Source of the DNA: Sterolibacterium sp964500605
Lineage (GTDB): Bacteria; Pseudomonadota; Gammaproteobacteria; Burkholderiales; Rhodocyclaceae
Reading direction: 5' to 3'
DNA length: 64,000 nucleotides
Assembly (NCBI GenBank): GCA_964500605.1
Contig: CAZCOS010000004.1
Coordinates: 17,587 to 81,586 of the forward strand
Translations under genes and position numbers: made by a program
In this document: in pieces, positions 24,146 through 32,102 of the stretch
Layout of the letters: every line of letters begins with the position of its first letter
How positions within the stretch are numbered: position 1 is the stretch's first letter
The notes under the pieces: model-generated
What the model saw: the letters and a program-made list of their open reading frames with translations, nothing else
Told to the model about the DNA's origin: nothing
The model's database searches: none

Positions 24146-24385
24146 ATGTCCAATTCCACTTTTGTACTCGCCACCCCAGACGAGAGTGCACACGTCGCCC
24201 TGTGCGATCTGCTCAAGCTGACCGGAATTGCTGATAGCGGGGGACAAGGAAAACAAATGGTGGCCGCCGGAGAAGTGAAGGTTGACGGGCAGATCGAGTT
24301 GCGAAAACGTGCCAAGATCCGGGCTGGGCAAATCGTCGAATGCTTCGGACAACGCATTACCATCCTGCCGGGCAAGGACGCGTAA
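24146..24385 (+). CDS. YbcJ-like S4-domain RNA-binding protein
   Basis: The 79-residue product is a minimal S4 domain, with CDLLKLTGIADSGGQGKQMV, GEVKVDGQIELRKRAKI and GQIVECFG. These match the YbcJ family, which binds RNA and may act in ribosome assembly. ATG 24146 is chosen because it gives the family's usual start and length; ATG 24110 is possible. The frame continues far upstream only through the antisense of ssrA. The next gene, a ribosome-assembly GTPase, starts immediately after the stop, which supports a shared ribosomal role. Confidence 0.8.
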   Translation: MSNSTFVLATPDESAHVALCDLLKLTGIADSGGQGKQMVAAGEVKVDGQIELRKRAKIRAGQIVECFGQRITILPGKDA

Positions 24386-25303
24386 ATGGCCATTCAATGG
24401 TTTCCGGGGCACATGACCCAGGCACGTCGCAAAGCGGCTGAAACGATGGCACAGACGGACGTCGTGATCGAGGTCGTCGATGCACGGATTCCGGAGGCAA
24501 GTTGCAATCCGATGATTCACGAATTGCGCCGCCATCGCCAGCGACCCTGCCTCAAGCTCCTCAATAAAGCTGATCTGGCCGACCCCGTCGCGACACGCGC
24601 GTGGCTGGATTTCTTCAATGCACAGGAAGGCGTCAAAGCCGTCGCCATTTCCTGCAAGAAACCGGGAGAAGCAACGCGCGTTCCCTCCTTGTGTCAGGCT
24701 CTGGCTCCGCATCGCGACGACAATCTCAAACCTTTGCGCATGATGATCATGGGCATCCCCAATGTCGGAAAATCCACCCTACTCAACGCGCTGACCAAAC
24801 GTCGTGTGGCGGCCGTCGGCGATGAACCGGCGGTAACCAAATCCCAGCAACGCATCGAATTGAGTCCACGGCAAGTCATCATCGACACGCCAGGCATGCT
24901 ATGGCCAAAAATCGAGCATGAAACCGACGGACTGATGCTCGCTGCGAGTCATGCCGTGGGCCGAAACGCCGTCATCGACGAAGACGTGGCGGAATTTCTC
25001 GCTGGCATTCTGCTCGAGCGTTATCCGCAAGCTATCGCCACGCGTTACCGCATGGAAACCCAGGGAATGGACGCGGTCGACGTGGTCGAAGCCATCGCCC
25101 GGAAACGCGGCTGCGTCGTTCGTGGCCGGGCGGGTGAACTCGATCTTGAAAAAGCGGCAATGATTTTTCTAACGGACTACCGGGACGGCCTGCTGGGCCG
25201 GATCAGCCTAGAAACCCCGGAAAGTCGTCGTTTGATGCTGGAGACGGACGCCGTCCGAAGGCAGGAACAAACCAGCGATCCCGAAATATCGGACGGAGAT
25301 TGA
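24386..25303 (+). CDS. ylqF: Ribosome biogenesis GTPase YlqF/RbgA-like
   Basis: The 305-residue protein is a circularly permuted GTPase: G4 (NKAD) and G5 (SCK) come before the P-loop G1 (GIPNVGKSTLLN) and G3 (DTPG). It starts with the family's typical QWFPGHMTQARR motif. The C-terminal ANTAR-like RNA-binding helical region follows. RbgA promotes late assembly of the 50S subunit in Bacillus; proteobacterial YlqF is less studied. It directly follows the S4-domain gene and converges on bolA. Confidence 0.9.
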   Translation: MAIQWFPGHMTQARRKAAETMAQTDVVIEVVDARIPEASCNPMIHELRRHRQRPCLKLLNKADLADPVATRAWLDFFNAQEGVKAVAISCKKPGEATRVPSLCQALAPHRDDNLKPLRMMIMGIPNVGKSTLLNALTKRRVAAVGDEPAVTKSQQRIELSPRQVIIDTPGMLWPKIEHETDGLMLAASHAVGRNAVIDEDVAEFLAGILLERYPQAIATRYRMETQGMDAVDVVEAIARKRGCVVRGRAGELDLEKAAMIFLTDYRDGLLGRISLETPESRRLMLETDAVRRQEQTSDPEISDGD

Positions 25304-25309
25304 GCGAAT

Positions 25310-25585
25310 TTATCGGGCAGCGGCCACTTCTGCAGGCGTTTTTGCATCAATATTCATGGCATGAACATCATCTCGCATCATCTCGCCCAAAGCAGCATAG
25401 ACCATGCGATGACGTGCAACCGGCATTTTCCCTTCAAACTGCGCTGAAACGATACGCATGCTGAAGTGGCTGCCATCTTCACGAAAACCACCATGACCCA
25501 GGTGTTGATGGCTATCATCCTGAATGTCCAGTGATTGGGGTTCGAGCACAGCAAGGCGGCTGCGCATGATGTCGATCTTGCTCAT
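25310..25585 (-). CDS. bolA: BolA family protein
   Basis: From ATG 25585 (MSKIDIMRSRLAVLEP) the 91-residue product is a complete BolA domain with the conserved His and the QFEGKMPVARHRMVYAALGE region. BolA proteins pair with monothiol glutaredoxins to handle Fe-S clusters, and E. coli BolA also affects morphology and biofilm. A longer frame start would overlap the upstream yciI. The order yciB-yciI-bolA is typical of betaproteobacteria. Confidence 0.9.
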   Translation of the reverse strand: MSKIDIMRSRLAVLEPQSLDIQDDSHQHLGHGGFREDGSHFSMRIVSAQFEGKMPVARHRMVYAALGEMMRDDVHAMNIDAKTPAEVAAAR

Positions 25586-25602
25586 GATGATGACTCCAGG
25601 AA

Positions 25603-25905
25603 TTATTTCGGGAAAACCTGTTTGAACGGGCGCACCCAGTAGCTCTTGAAAACCCCGGATTGCACATAAGGATCCGCAGCGAGCCACGCCTGCGCCGAAG
25701 ACTGAGAAGGGAATTCGGCAACGATCAGGCTGCCTGAAAAACCCGCCGGGCCCGGGTCAGCAGCATCAATCGCAGGCATGGGCCCCGCAAGCAACAGACG
25801 CCCCTGGTCGTAAAGGGCTTGCAGGCGCGCCAGATGTTCTGCACGAACCGACAGGCGTTTTTCCAGGCTTTGTTCAACATCTTCACCGTAAAGTGCGTAG
25901 AGCAT
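25603..25905 (-). CDS. yciI: YciI family protein
   Basis: From ATG 25905 (MLYALYGEDVEQS) the 100-residue product has the ferredoxin-like YciI fold with the conserved HLARLQALYDQGRLLLAGP helix-strand and the ending DPYVQSGVFKSYWVRPFKQV. The His and Asp of this family are proposed active-site residues, but no reaction is established for this group. It lies one base after the yciB stop and 17 bp before bolA. Confidence 0.88.
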   Translation of the reverse strand: MLYALYGEDVEQSLEKRLSVRAEHLARLQALYDQGRLLLAGPMPAIDAADPGPAGFSGSLIVAEFPSQSSAQAWLAADPYVQSGVFKSYWVRPFKQVFPK

Positions 25906-25906
25906 T

Positions 25907-26530
25907 TCACTTTTCTTCCATATATCTGGACAGAAAAACACCCTGCCCAATGATAAAAGCCAGCATCAGCCCCATTGTGCCAAACAGCTTGAAGCTTACC
26001 CAAGTATCTGTTGAAAGCCCTAGGCCAAAGGCAATCAGTAGATTCAGCCCACCCATCACAAGGAAAAAACACACCCAGGCCAGATTAAGCCGATGCCAGA
26101 CCGTATCCGGCAGCTGAACCTGGGCCTCCAGCATCTGGCGGATCAGATTTTTGTCGAATAGCCAAGCCGAGCCCGCCAGAATGATGGCAAACAACCAATA
26201 CAGAACCGTCGGCTTCCATTTGATGAAGGTTTCATCATGGAAAGCAAGGGTCAAGCCGCCAAAAAAGACCACGAGAACCAGACTGATCCACAACATTTTG
26301 TCGACCTTGCCATGACGCATCCAGACCCAGGCAATCTGCATCGCAGTCGCCAGCATGACAACGAGTGTTGCAACGAGAATGGGGGCTTGCGTCGCACCGA
26401 TAGCCTGCCCCAGCCCCAGTGGTGCAAGGATTGAAATGATAAAGTCCATTGCAGCCTGCGGCTTGCTCTCAGACAATTTGTAGGAGAGAAAGAACAGAAT
26501 GACCGGAAAGAGATCGAAAAAGAATTTCAT
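25907..26530 (-). CDS. yciB: Intracellular septation protein A / inner membrane protein YciB
   Basis: The protein starts MKFFFDLFPVILFFLSYKL at 26530 and has 207 residues with about five membrane helices and the conserved KPTVLYWLFA and MGGLNLLIAF segments of YciB/IspZ. YciB is linked to cell-envelope synthesis and septation; it interacts with elongation and division proteins in E. coli. It is the first gene of the yciB-yciI-bolA run. Confidence 0.9.
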   Translation of the reverse strand: MKFFFDLFPVILFFLSYKLSESKPQAAMDFIISILAPLGLGQAIGATQAPILVATLVVMLATAMQIAWVWMRHGKVDKMLWISLVLVVFFGGLTLAFHDETFIKWKPTVLYWLFAIILAGSAWLFDKNLIRQMLEAQVQLPDTVWHRLNLAWVCFFLVMGGLNLLIAFGLGLSTDTWVSFKLFGTMGLMLAFIIGQGVFLSRYMEEK

Positions 26531-26630
26531 GGTCGTGATTATACGATTGTTGAGCAAAATACTCGGGATTCCGACATCAAAATCCGGTGAAGTGGTTGAT
26601 CCAACTTAAAACGCCGCAAAATTTGCACAA

Positions 26631-27827
26631 TCAGTGCAGATGACGCGGCGGAATATCGGCCTGTTCTTCGGGCAGTTCGGCGTGTTCGGGCTCGCCTTCC
26701 GGGTTCGGATACAAAGGGGTACCGCAGTCATCGCAATACTCGACGGGAAGCCGGTGATCCACATGAATGATGTCCTCCACCCCGGCTTCGCGAAGCACGG
26801 ACTCGATCTGCGCCGGAATATCGGCATTTTCATCCTCGGTATCGAGCAGAGCCCAAACGACACCATGAATGACCTGAGCAGCATTCCGAGCCGTAAAGCC
26901 GACACGATACTCTTCGAGTTCCTTGTCATAAAACGGTGCGATGACAGCTCGAAGCTCGTGTGCGGAAAGATCCAGCGTCGCTCCCAGAAAAGCCACTGAA
27001 GCCCGCACCGAATAAGGACGTGAAAGGCGATCCGCCTGGCGACAGGCAGCATGATAGGACTGCGGCAGCAACAATTCGCTGACGCATCCCGTCAGAAGCG
27101 GGCGAAGCACCTCTGCAGCCTGTCTGGACCATTGCTGCAAAACTTCCTCGCGGCCACCGCTGACGGCTTCCTCCTGCCAGCGAAACAGGGCACCCCCACG
27201 GGGAACCACCGCAACGCCCAACACATGGCGTGTATCCGAAATAAAGCTGATTGTCTCTGGAACCTGCTTCGGATCAAGATGCAAATCGCGCCCTTGCAAG
27301 GCCTGCTCCCCCATCGCTCGCGTCAAGGCAGACACTTCACAATAATTTGCAGGCAACTGATCCGGGCTGTACAGAAAATCACTCAAGCCCAAAAGTACTC
27401 CATCGGCAAAGACATGCGCCTGCAAATGTGTTCGCAAATTGGTCAGCACGGATGACGGAATCGGCCCGGAGGGGATACCGTATCGCGACCAGGCGAGCAA
27501 GGGAGCGTCAAAAAGCACCAAATCCTTCCCTTCGGCTTCGCGTCCTTTGTGCGGTCCCGAAGATTGACGGGATTCTGAACGTGATTCGATCATTTCGACC
27601 AGAACTTCATAGCCCCGGTCACGCTGCGCATAAAGATGATCGAGCGCGGCAATCAGTACTGCCTCCTCTGCGTCTTCCAGAAGACGATCGACCGCCGCAG
27701 CCAGGCGGGACTCCCAGTAAAGGTCTTCACTACGACAGCAAGAGGCCCCCAAGCCATCGGCCAGCCGGACAATCTGTTCAAAATCAGGGCCAGGCTGCAT
27801 GGAGCGGGTCGAGCGAGTACGTTTCAT
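26631..27827 (-). CDS. DUF2863 family protein
   Basis: The 398-residue soluble protein has no signal peptide or membrane helix and matches the betaproteobacterial DUF2863 family in length and in its ending (CDDCGTPLYPNPEGEPEH). The C-terminal CxxC segment could bind a metal. The function is not known. The gene is upstream of yciB on the same strand (100-bp gap) and divergent from the phosphate transport pair. Confidence 0.75.
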   Translation of the reverse strand: MKRTRSTRSMQPGPDFEQIVRLADGLGASCCRSEDLYWESRLAAAVDRLLEDAEEAVLIAALDHLYAQRDRGYEVLVEMIESRSESRQSSGPHKGREAEGKDLVLFDAPLLAWSRYGIPSGPIPSSVLTNLRTHLQAHVFADGVLLGLSDFLYSPDQLPANYCEVSALTRAMGEQALQGRDLHLDPKQVPETISFISDTRHVLGVAVVPRGGALFRWQEEAVSGGREEVLQQWSRQAAEVLRPLLTGCVSELLLPQSYHAACRQADRLSRPYSVRASVAFLGATLDLSAHELRAVIAPFYDKELEEYRVGFTARNAAQVIHGVVWALLDTEDENADIPAQIESVLREAGVEDIIHVDHRLPVEYCDDCGTPLYPNPEGEPEHAELPEEQADIPPRHLH

Positions 27828-27948
27828 TCAATGTGCATTCAATATGTCGAACCGTCCATTTTATCATTCACAGAGACACAAAAATTATTTCGCGTTCGTG
27901 AGTATTTAATTGGTAACATCGCGCCTTTCGCAACGATGAAAAAATACG

Positions 27949-28587
27949 ATGTTCGGACGTTTCATGCCCTTGGAGGGCAAGTTTTTCGAGTTATTCAATG
28001 CCCACGCAGAGCAGGTCGTCGCAGGGGGGCGAGAGCTGGCAGTGCTGATGAATCGGCTGGGTGACACCCTGCAAACGGCCGATGAACACGCCAAAGTCAT
28101 CGACACCATCGAGACCCGTGCGGACCACATCACCCATGAAACGGTGACGCTGCTACACCGCACCTTCATCACTCCCTTTGACCGGGACAGCATTCACCAG
28201 CTGATTTCAAACATGGACGACATTCTGGACATGATCCAAGATGTCGCCGAATCACTGGTTCTTTACGACATCCGTACCATTACCCCCGAAGCCCGCCAGT
28301 TGGCGGACATCTGCCAATCCTGCTGCGAGCGGGTGAAATCGGTTGTCGAGCTCCTCCACAACATGGAACATGCCCAGACGATCCTGAAAACCTGCCGGGA
28401 AATCGACCAGCTCGAATCCGACGCCGACCGGGTCATGCGCTCCGCCACCTCACGTCTATTCCGCGAAGAATCGGACATGCGTCAGGTCATCAAGCTCAAA
28501 TCACTCTACGAGCTTCTGGAAACGGTGACCGATCGTTGCAACGATGTCGCCAACATCATCGAAGGGATCGTTCTGGAAAACTCCTGA
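27949..28587 (+). CDS. DUF47 / PhoU-like accessory protein of a Pit transporter
   Basis: The 212-residue all-helical product is a DUF47 protein, distantly PhoU-like, with repeated acidic metal-binding style motifs (EHAKVIDTIETRADHI, EIDQLESDADRVM). In bacteria and archaea such proteins are encoded just before Pit transporters and are thought to regulate phosphate transport. The pit gene follows after 49 bp and is probably in the same transcript. Confidence 0.88.
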   Translation: MFGRFMPLEGKFFELFNAHAEQVVAGGRELAVLMNRLGDTLQTADEHAKVIDTIETRADHITHETVTLLHRTFITPFDRDSIHQLISNMDDILDMIQDVAESLVLYDIRTITPEARQLADICQSCCERVKSVVELLHNMEHAQTILKTCREIDQLESDADRVMRSATSRLFREESDMRQVIKLKSLYELLETVTDRCNDVANIIEGIVLENS

Positions 28588-28636
28588 ACCCCGCCTTTCC
28601 TTCTCACTCCCCCAATTCCCTTTCTGATCGGTCTCC

Positions 28637-29644
28637 ATGCAAACGCTGCACATAGGGCTGTGGGTGATTGTCGTGCTGGTTTCACTGGCCTTGCTGTTCG
28701 ATTTCATGAACGGCTTTCATGATGCCGCCAACTCGATTGCCACGGTCGTTTCAACCGGTGTACTCAAGCCCCACCAAGCCGTGGGGTTTGCCGCCTTTTT
28801 CAACGTCCTGGCCCTGTTTGTTTTCCAGCTCCATGTTGCAGGAACCATTGGTAAAGGAACCATTGACCCTTCCATCGTCGACCACTACGTCATCTTCGGC
28901 GCATTGATCGGTGCTATTTCCTGGAACCTGATCACCTGGTATTTCGGCATTCCTTCGAGCTCATCACACGCCCTGATCGGCGGACTCGTCGGGGCGGGTG
29001 CGGCCAAAGCCGGTTCCGGCGCGCTGGTCTGGTCAGGTGTGGGCAAAACAGTGGCCTTCATCCTGATCTCGCCTCTGCTGGGCTTTCTGCTGGGTTCCCT
29101 GCTGATGCTGGCTGTATCCTGGCTCTTCTTCCGCTCCACTCCACGCCGCGTGGATCGATGGTTCCGGCGACTACAACTCCTCTCTGCCGCACTTTACAGC
29201 TTGGGACATGGTGGAAACGATGCCCAAAAAACAATGGGGATCATCTGGATGCTACTCATTGCTGGGGGTTACACGGCCAGCGACGCCCCTATTCCCACCT
29301 GGGTCATTCTCTCCTGTTATCTGGCCATGGGCTGCGGCACACTCTTTGGCGGATGGCGCATCGTCAAGACCATGGGGCAAAAAATCACCAAACTCAAGCC
29401 GGTCGGCGGTTTTTGTGCCGAAAGTGGTGGTGCCATGACGCTCTTTCTGGCGACAACACTGGGCATTCCGGTATCAACGACGCACACCATCACGGGGGCC
29501 ATTGTCGGAGTCGGCTCAACCAATGGGGCCAGCAATGTACGCTGGGGCGTCGCCGGCACCATCGTCTGGGCTTGGCTGCTGACCATTCCGTGTAGCGCGC
29601 TAATCGCCGCACTGGCCTGGTGGGTCGGGAGCCAGATTCTCTAA
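28637..29644 (+). CDS. pit: Low-affinity inorganic phosphate transporter (PiT family)
   Basis: The 335-residue membrane protein has the duplicated PiT signature: FDFMNGFHDAANSIATVV in the N-terminal half and SLGHGGNDAQKTMGI in the C-terminal half, with about ten helices. It also shows GIPSSSSHALIGG and GIPVSTTHTITG, the paired motifs of the family. It carries metal-phosphate with proton or sodium coupling. It is shorter than E. coli PitA and of the compact type paired with DUF47. Confidence 0.92.
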   Translation: MQTLHIGLWVIVVLVSLALLFDFMNGFHDAANSIATVVSTGVLKPHQAVGFAAFFNVLALFVFQLHVAGTIGKGTIDPSIVDHYVIFGALIGAISWNLITWYFGIPSSSSHALIGGLVGAGAAKAGSGALVWSGVGKTVAFILISPLLGFLLGSLLMLAVSWLFFRSTPRRVDRWFRRLQLLSAALYSLGHGGNDAQKTMGIIWMLLIAGGYTASDAPIPTWVILSCYLAMGCGTLFGGWRIVKTMGQKITKLKPVGGFCAESGGAMTLFLATTLGIPVSTTHTITGAIVGVGSTNGASNVRWGVAGTIVWAWLLTIPCSALIAALAWWVGSQIL

Positions 29645-29708
29645 GACGCCCCATCCGGGCATCGAACGCAAAACCGGAGCAGGGTCATGTGGACACGCTT
29701 ACCGAAGC

Positions 29709-30569
29709 TCAACTCGCAGAAAAAAGCATTCCACTCAGGGGTTTACCCCAGAACAGCGCGATGATGCCCGCCGTTGCGAGATAAGGGCCAAAAGGAATGG
29801 GGGTGTTCCGGCCATGTCGGGCGAAGAGAATCATGGAAATCCCCACAACGGCTCCGACCACCGAGGACAACAAAATGGTCATCGGCAAGAGTTGCCAGCC
29901 AAACCACGCTCCTAATGCAGCCAATAGTTTGAAATCTCCATAGCCCATGCCCTCCTTGCCCGTTGCCAGCTTGAAACCCCAATAAACACTCCAAAGGGCC
30001 AGATAGCCTGCCATGGCACCGATGACAGCACTTTTCAGATCGGTAAATTGCCCGCCCAGATTGAACAGCAAACCCAGCCAGAGCAAAGGCAGGGTAATGT
30101 CATCCGGCAAAAGCTGGGTATCGAAATCAATGAAGGTCAAGGCGATCATCGTCCAGACAAAAAGCAAGGCCCCCAACCCCATCAAGCCATAACCGAAATG
30201 CCATCCTGCGTAGGCAGAAAGCAGGCCGCAAAGGGCCTCGATCAAGGGATAACGCGCTGAAATGGCGGTTTTGCAACCGCTGCAGCGGCCCCGTAGCACC
30301 AACCAACTGATGACCGGCACATTTTCCAGTGCGCTGATGGCATGACCACACTTCGGACAACGCGACCGGGGTACGGCAAGATTGAAACGCTCATGCAGAG
30401 GAGGGGGCTCTCCTCGCAAATCGGCGCACTGTGCTTCCCACTCCCGCTGCATCATGACCGGCAGACGGTAAATGACGACGTTCAGGAAACTCCCCACCAT
30501 CAAGCCCAGGATGAGACAAATCAGAGCCATGTAAGGCGGATAGGACAAGAATTCTGAAATATTGGGCAT
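29709..30569 (-). CDS. pilD: Prepilin leader peptidase / N-methyltransferase PilD
   Basis: PilD cleaves type IV prepilins and methylates the new N-terminal Phe. The 286-residue polytopic protein has an N-terminal methyltransferase-type domain with a tetra-cysteine zinc motif (CPKCGHAI, CSGCK) and the two catalytic aspartates of the aspartic prepilin peptidase (FIDFDTQLLPDD and GYGDFKLL). It follows pilC by 27 bp on the same strand. Confidence 0.94.
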   Translation of the reverse strand: MPNISEFLSYPPYMALICLILGLMVGSFLNVVIYRLPVMMQREWEAQCADLRGEPPPLHERFNLAVPRSRCPKCGHAISALENVPVISWLVLRGRCSGCKTAISARYPLIEALCGLLSAYAGWHFGYGLMGLGALLFVWTMIALTFIDFDTQLLPDDITLPLLWLGLLFNLGGQFTDLKSAVIGAMAGYLALWSVYWGFKLATGKEGMGYGDFKLLAALGAWFGWQLLPMTILLSSVVGAVVGISMILFARHGRNTPIPFGPYLATAGIIALFWGKPLSGMLFSAS

Positions 30570-30596
30570 GAAGCAAACTTTCTCTCAGGGTAAAAA

Positions 30597-31811
30597 TTAA
30601 CCCGCCACAGCACCCAGCTTGAAGATGGGCAGGTACATAGCCACGACCATGCCACCGATCAAGGTTCCCAGAACCACCATGATCATGGGCTCCATCAAAC
30701 TGGACAAAGCCTCAACTGCATCATCCACCTCAGCCTCATAAAAATCAGCCACTTTGCTCAACATGGCATCCAGTTGCCCCGATTCCTCACCAATCGACAC
30801 CATCTGGATCACCATCGTGGGAAAGAGGTTGGTATTCTGCATGGCGACAGTTAGATTTTGACCGGTGCTGACCTCTGCCTTGATATCGACCGTCGCCAAA
30901 TAATAAACATGGTTACCTGATGCTCCGGCAACGGAGTCCAGCCCCTCGACAAGCGGCACCCCGGCAGCGAACATGGTGGACAAGGTGCGCGTCCAGCGTG
31001 CGATAGTCGCCTTTCTGACCAAATCCCCAAAAACCGGCAGCTTCAGCATCAGGCGATCCATTGACATCTGTAAGGATTTCGATCTTTTCCATGCCTCGAA
31101 AAAACCATAAACCCCACCGCCCACCCCGCCAAAAATGACGTACCAGTACTCCACAAAGGCATCCGACATGGAAATCAAGACCAAGGTCGGTGCGGGCAGA
31201 TCGGCTCCGAAGCTGGTGAAAATGGCTTTGAACTGCGGAATCACGAAAATCATGATGACCGCAACGATGATGAAGGCCACGACGATGATGGAAATCGGAT
31301 AAAAAAGAGCAGACTTGATCTTGGCCTTGATCGCCTGGATTTTTTCCTTATAGGTGGCCAGGCGATCCAGCAGCGAATCGAGAATACCGGCTTGTTCGCC
31401 CGCACCGACCAAATTGCAAAACAAGGTATCGAAATACAGCGGATATTTCTTGAAAGCCTGATTGAGGCTGGAACCCGTCTCGACATCCGTGCGAATATCG
31501 TTGAGCAGTTTGCCGACCGCCGGATTGCTATTTCCTTTTCCGACGATATCAAAAGCCTGCAAAAGCGGCACACCTGCCTTCATCATGGTGGCAAGCTGGC
31601 GTGTGAACAGGGTGATGTCCTTGTCCGAAACCTTGCCGATCTTTCCGATTTTCTGCTGTTTGACCTTGGTGACAACCACCCCTTGCCGACGCAAGGTTGT
31701 ACGAACCAGGGTTTCCCCGCCGGCCCGCATTTCGCCGCGAACAATCTTCCCGGTCTTATCCTTGCCTTCCCAGGTAAAGCTGTATTCCTTGACTTTTCTT
31801 TCCGTGGCCAT
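30597..31811 (-). CDS. pilC: Type IV pilus inner-membrane platform protein PilC
   Basis: PilC is the platform protein of the pilus motor. From ATG 31811 (MATERKVKEYSFTWEGKDK) the 404-residue product has two tandem T2SSF domains (TRQLATMMKAGVPLLQAFD; TRTLSTMFAAGVPLVEGLD) and three membrane helices, ending LIGGMVVAMYLPIFKLG. It pairs with pilD, but the ATPase gene pilB that normally precedes pilC is absent; a non-coding stretch lies upstream instead. Confidence 0.93.
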   Translation of the reverse strand: MATERKVKEYSFTWEGKDKTGKIVRGEMRAGGETLVRTTLRRQGVVVTKVKQQKIGKIGKVSDKDITLFTRQLATMMKAGVPLLQAFDIVGKGNSNPAVGKLLNDIRTDVETGSSLNQAFKKYPLYFDTLFCNLVGAGEQAGILDSLLDRLATYKEKIQAIKAKIKSALFYPISIIVVAFIIVAVIMIFVIPQFKAIFTSFGADLPAPTLVLISMSDAFVEYWYVIFGGVGGGVYGFFEAWKRSKSLQMSMDRLMLKLPVFGDLVRKATIARWTRTLSTMFAAGVPLVEGLDSVAGASGNHVYYLATVDIKAEVSTGQNLTVAMQNTNLFPTMVIQMVSIGEESGQLDAMLSKVADFYEAEVDDAVEALSSLMEPMIMVVLGTLIGGMVVAMYLPIFKLGAVAG

Positions 31812-31905
31812 CTGATCGATTCCCTCTGGTCTTGCCGTCCGATGTTCCCGATGGAAGGGGTACAACCCTATCGAAGTTCCAATCCCCACCTTAACGGTCG
31901 GAATA

Positions 31906-31923
31906 TTTCATGGAACCATGAAA
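31906..31923. repeat. Inverted repeat upstream of pilC
   Basis: TTTCATGG-AA-CCATGAAA has perfect 8-bp arms around a 2-bp centre and lies 95 bp upstream of the pilC start, in a 291-bp non-coding stretch (31812-32102). It has the form of a dimeric regulator operator; no regulator can be named. The rest of the stretch shows no gene or clear promoter. Confidence 0.4.
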
Positions 31924-32102
31924 CGGCCCTGACAAAAATCCGGATTGCGTAAGAGACAGGCTTCCTGTACCTGAAACGATCGTGGATTTTGGCGTAAAAA
32001 AATGACGCTGGCTATTACTTTCTCATCCAGACAGCCTGTTCATGTGGCTTTTTTCGCGTAGGCAACAAGGGTGAGACTTTACCCTGTGGTTCAGTATCAA
32101 AG

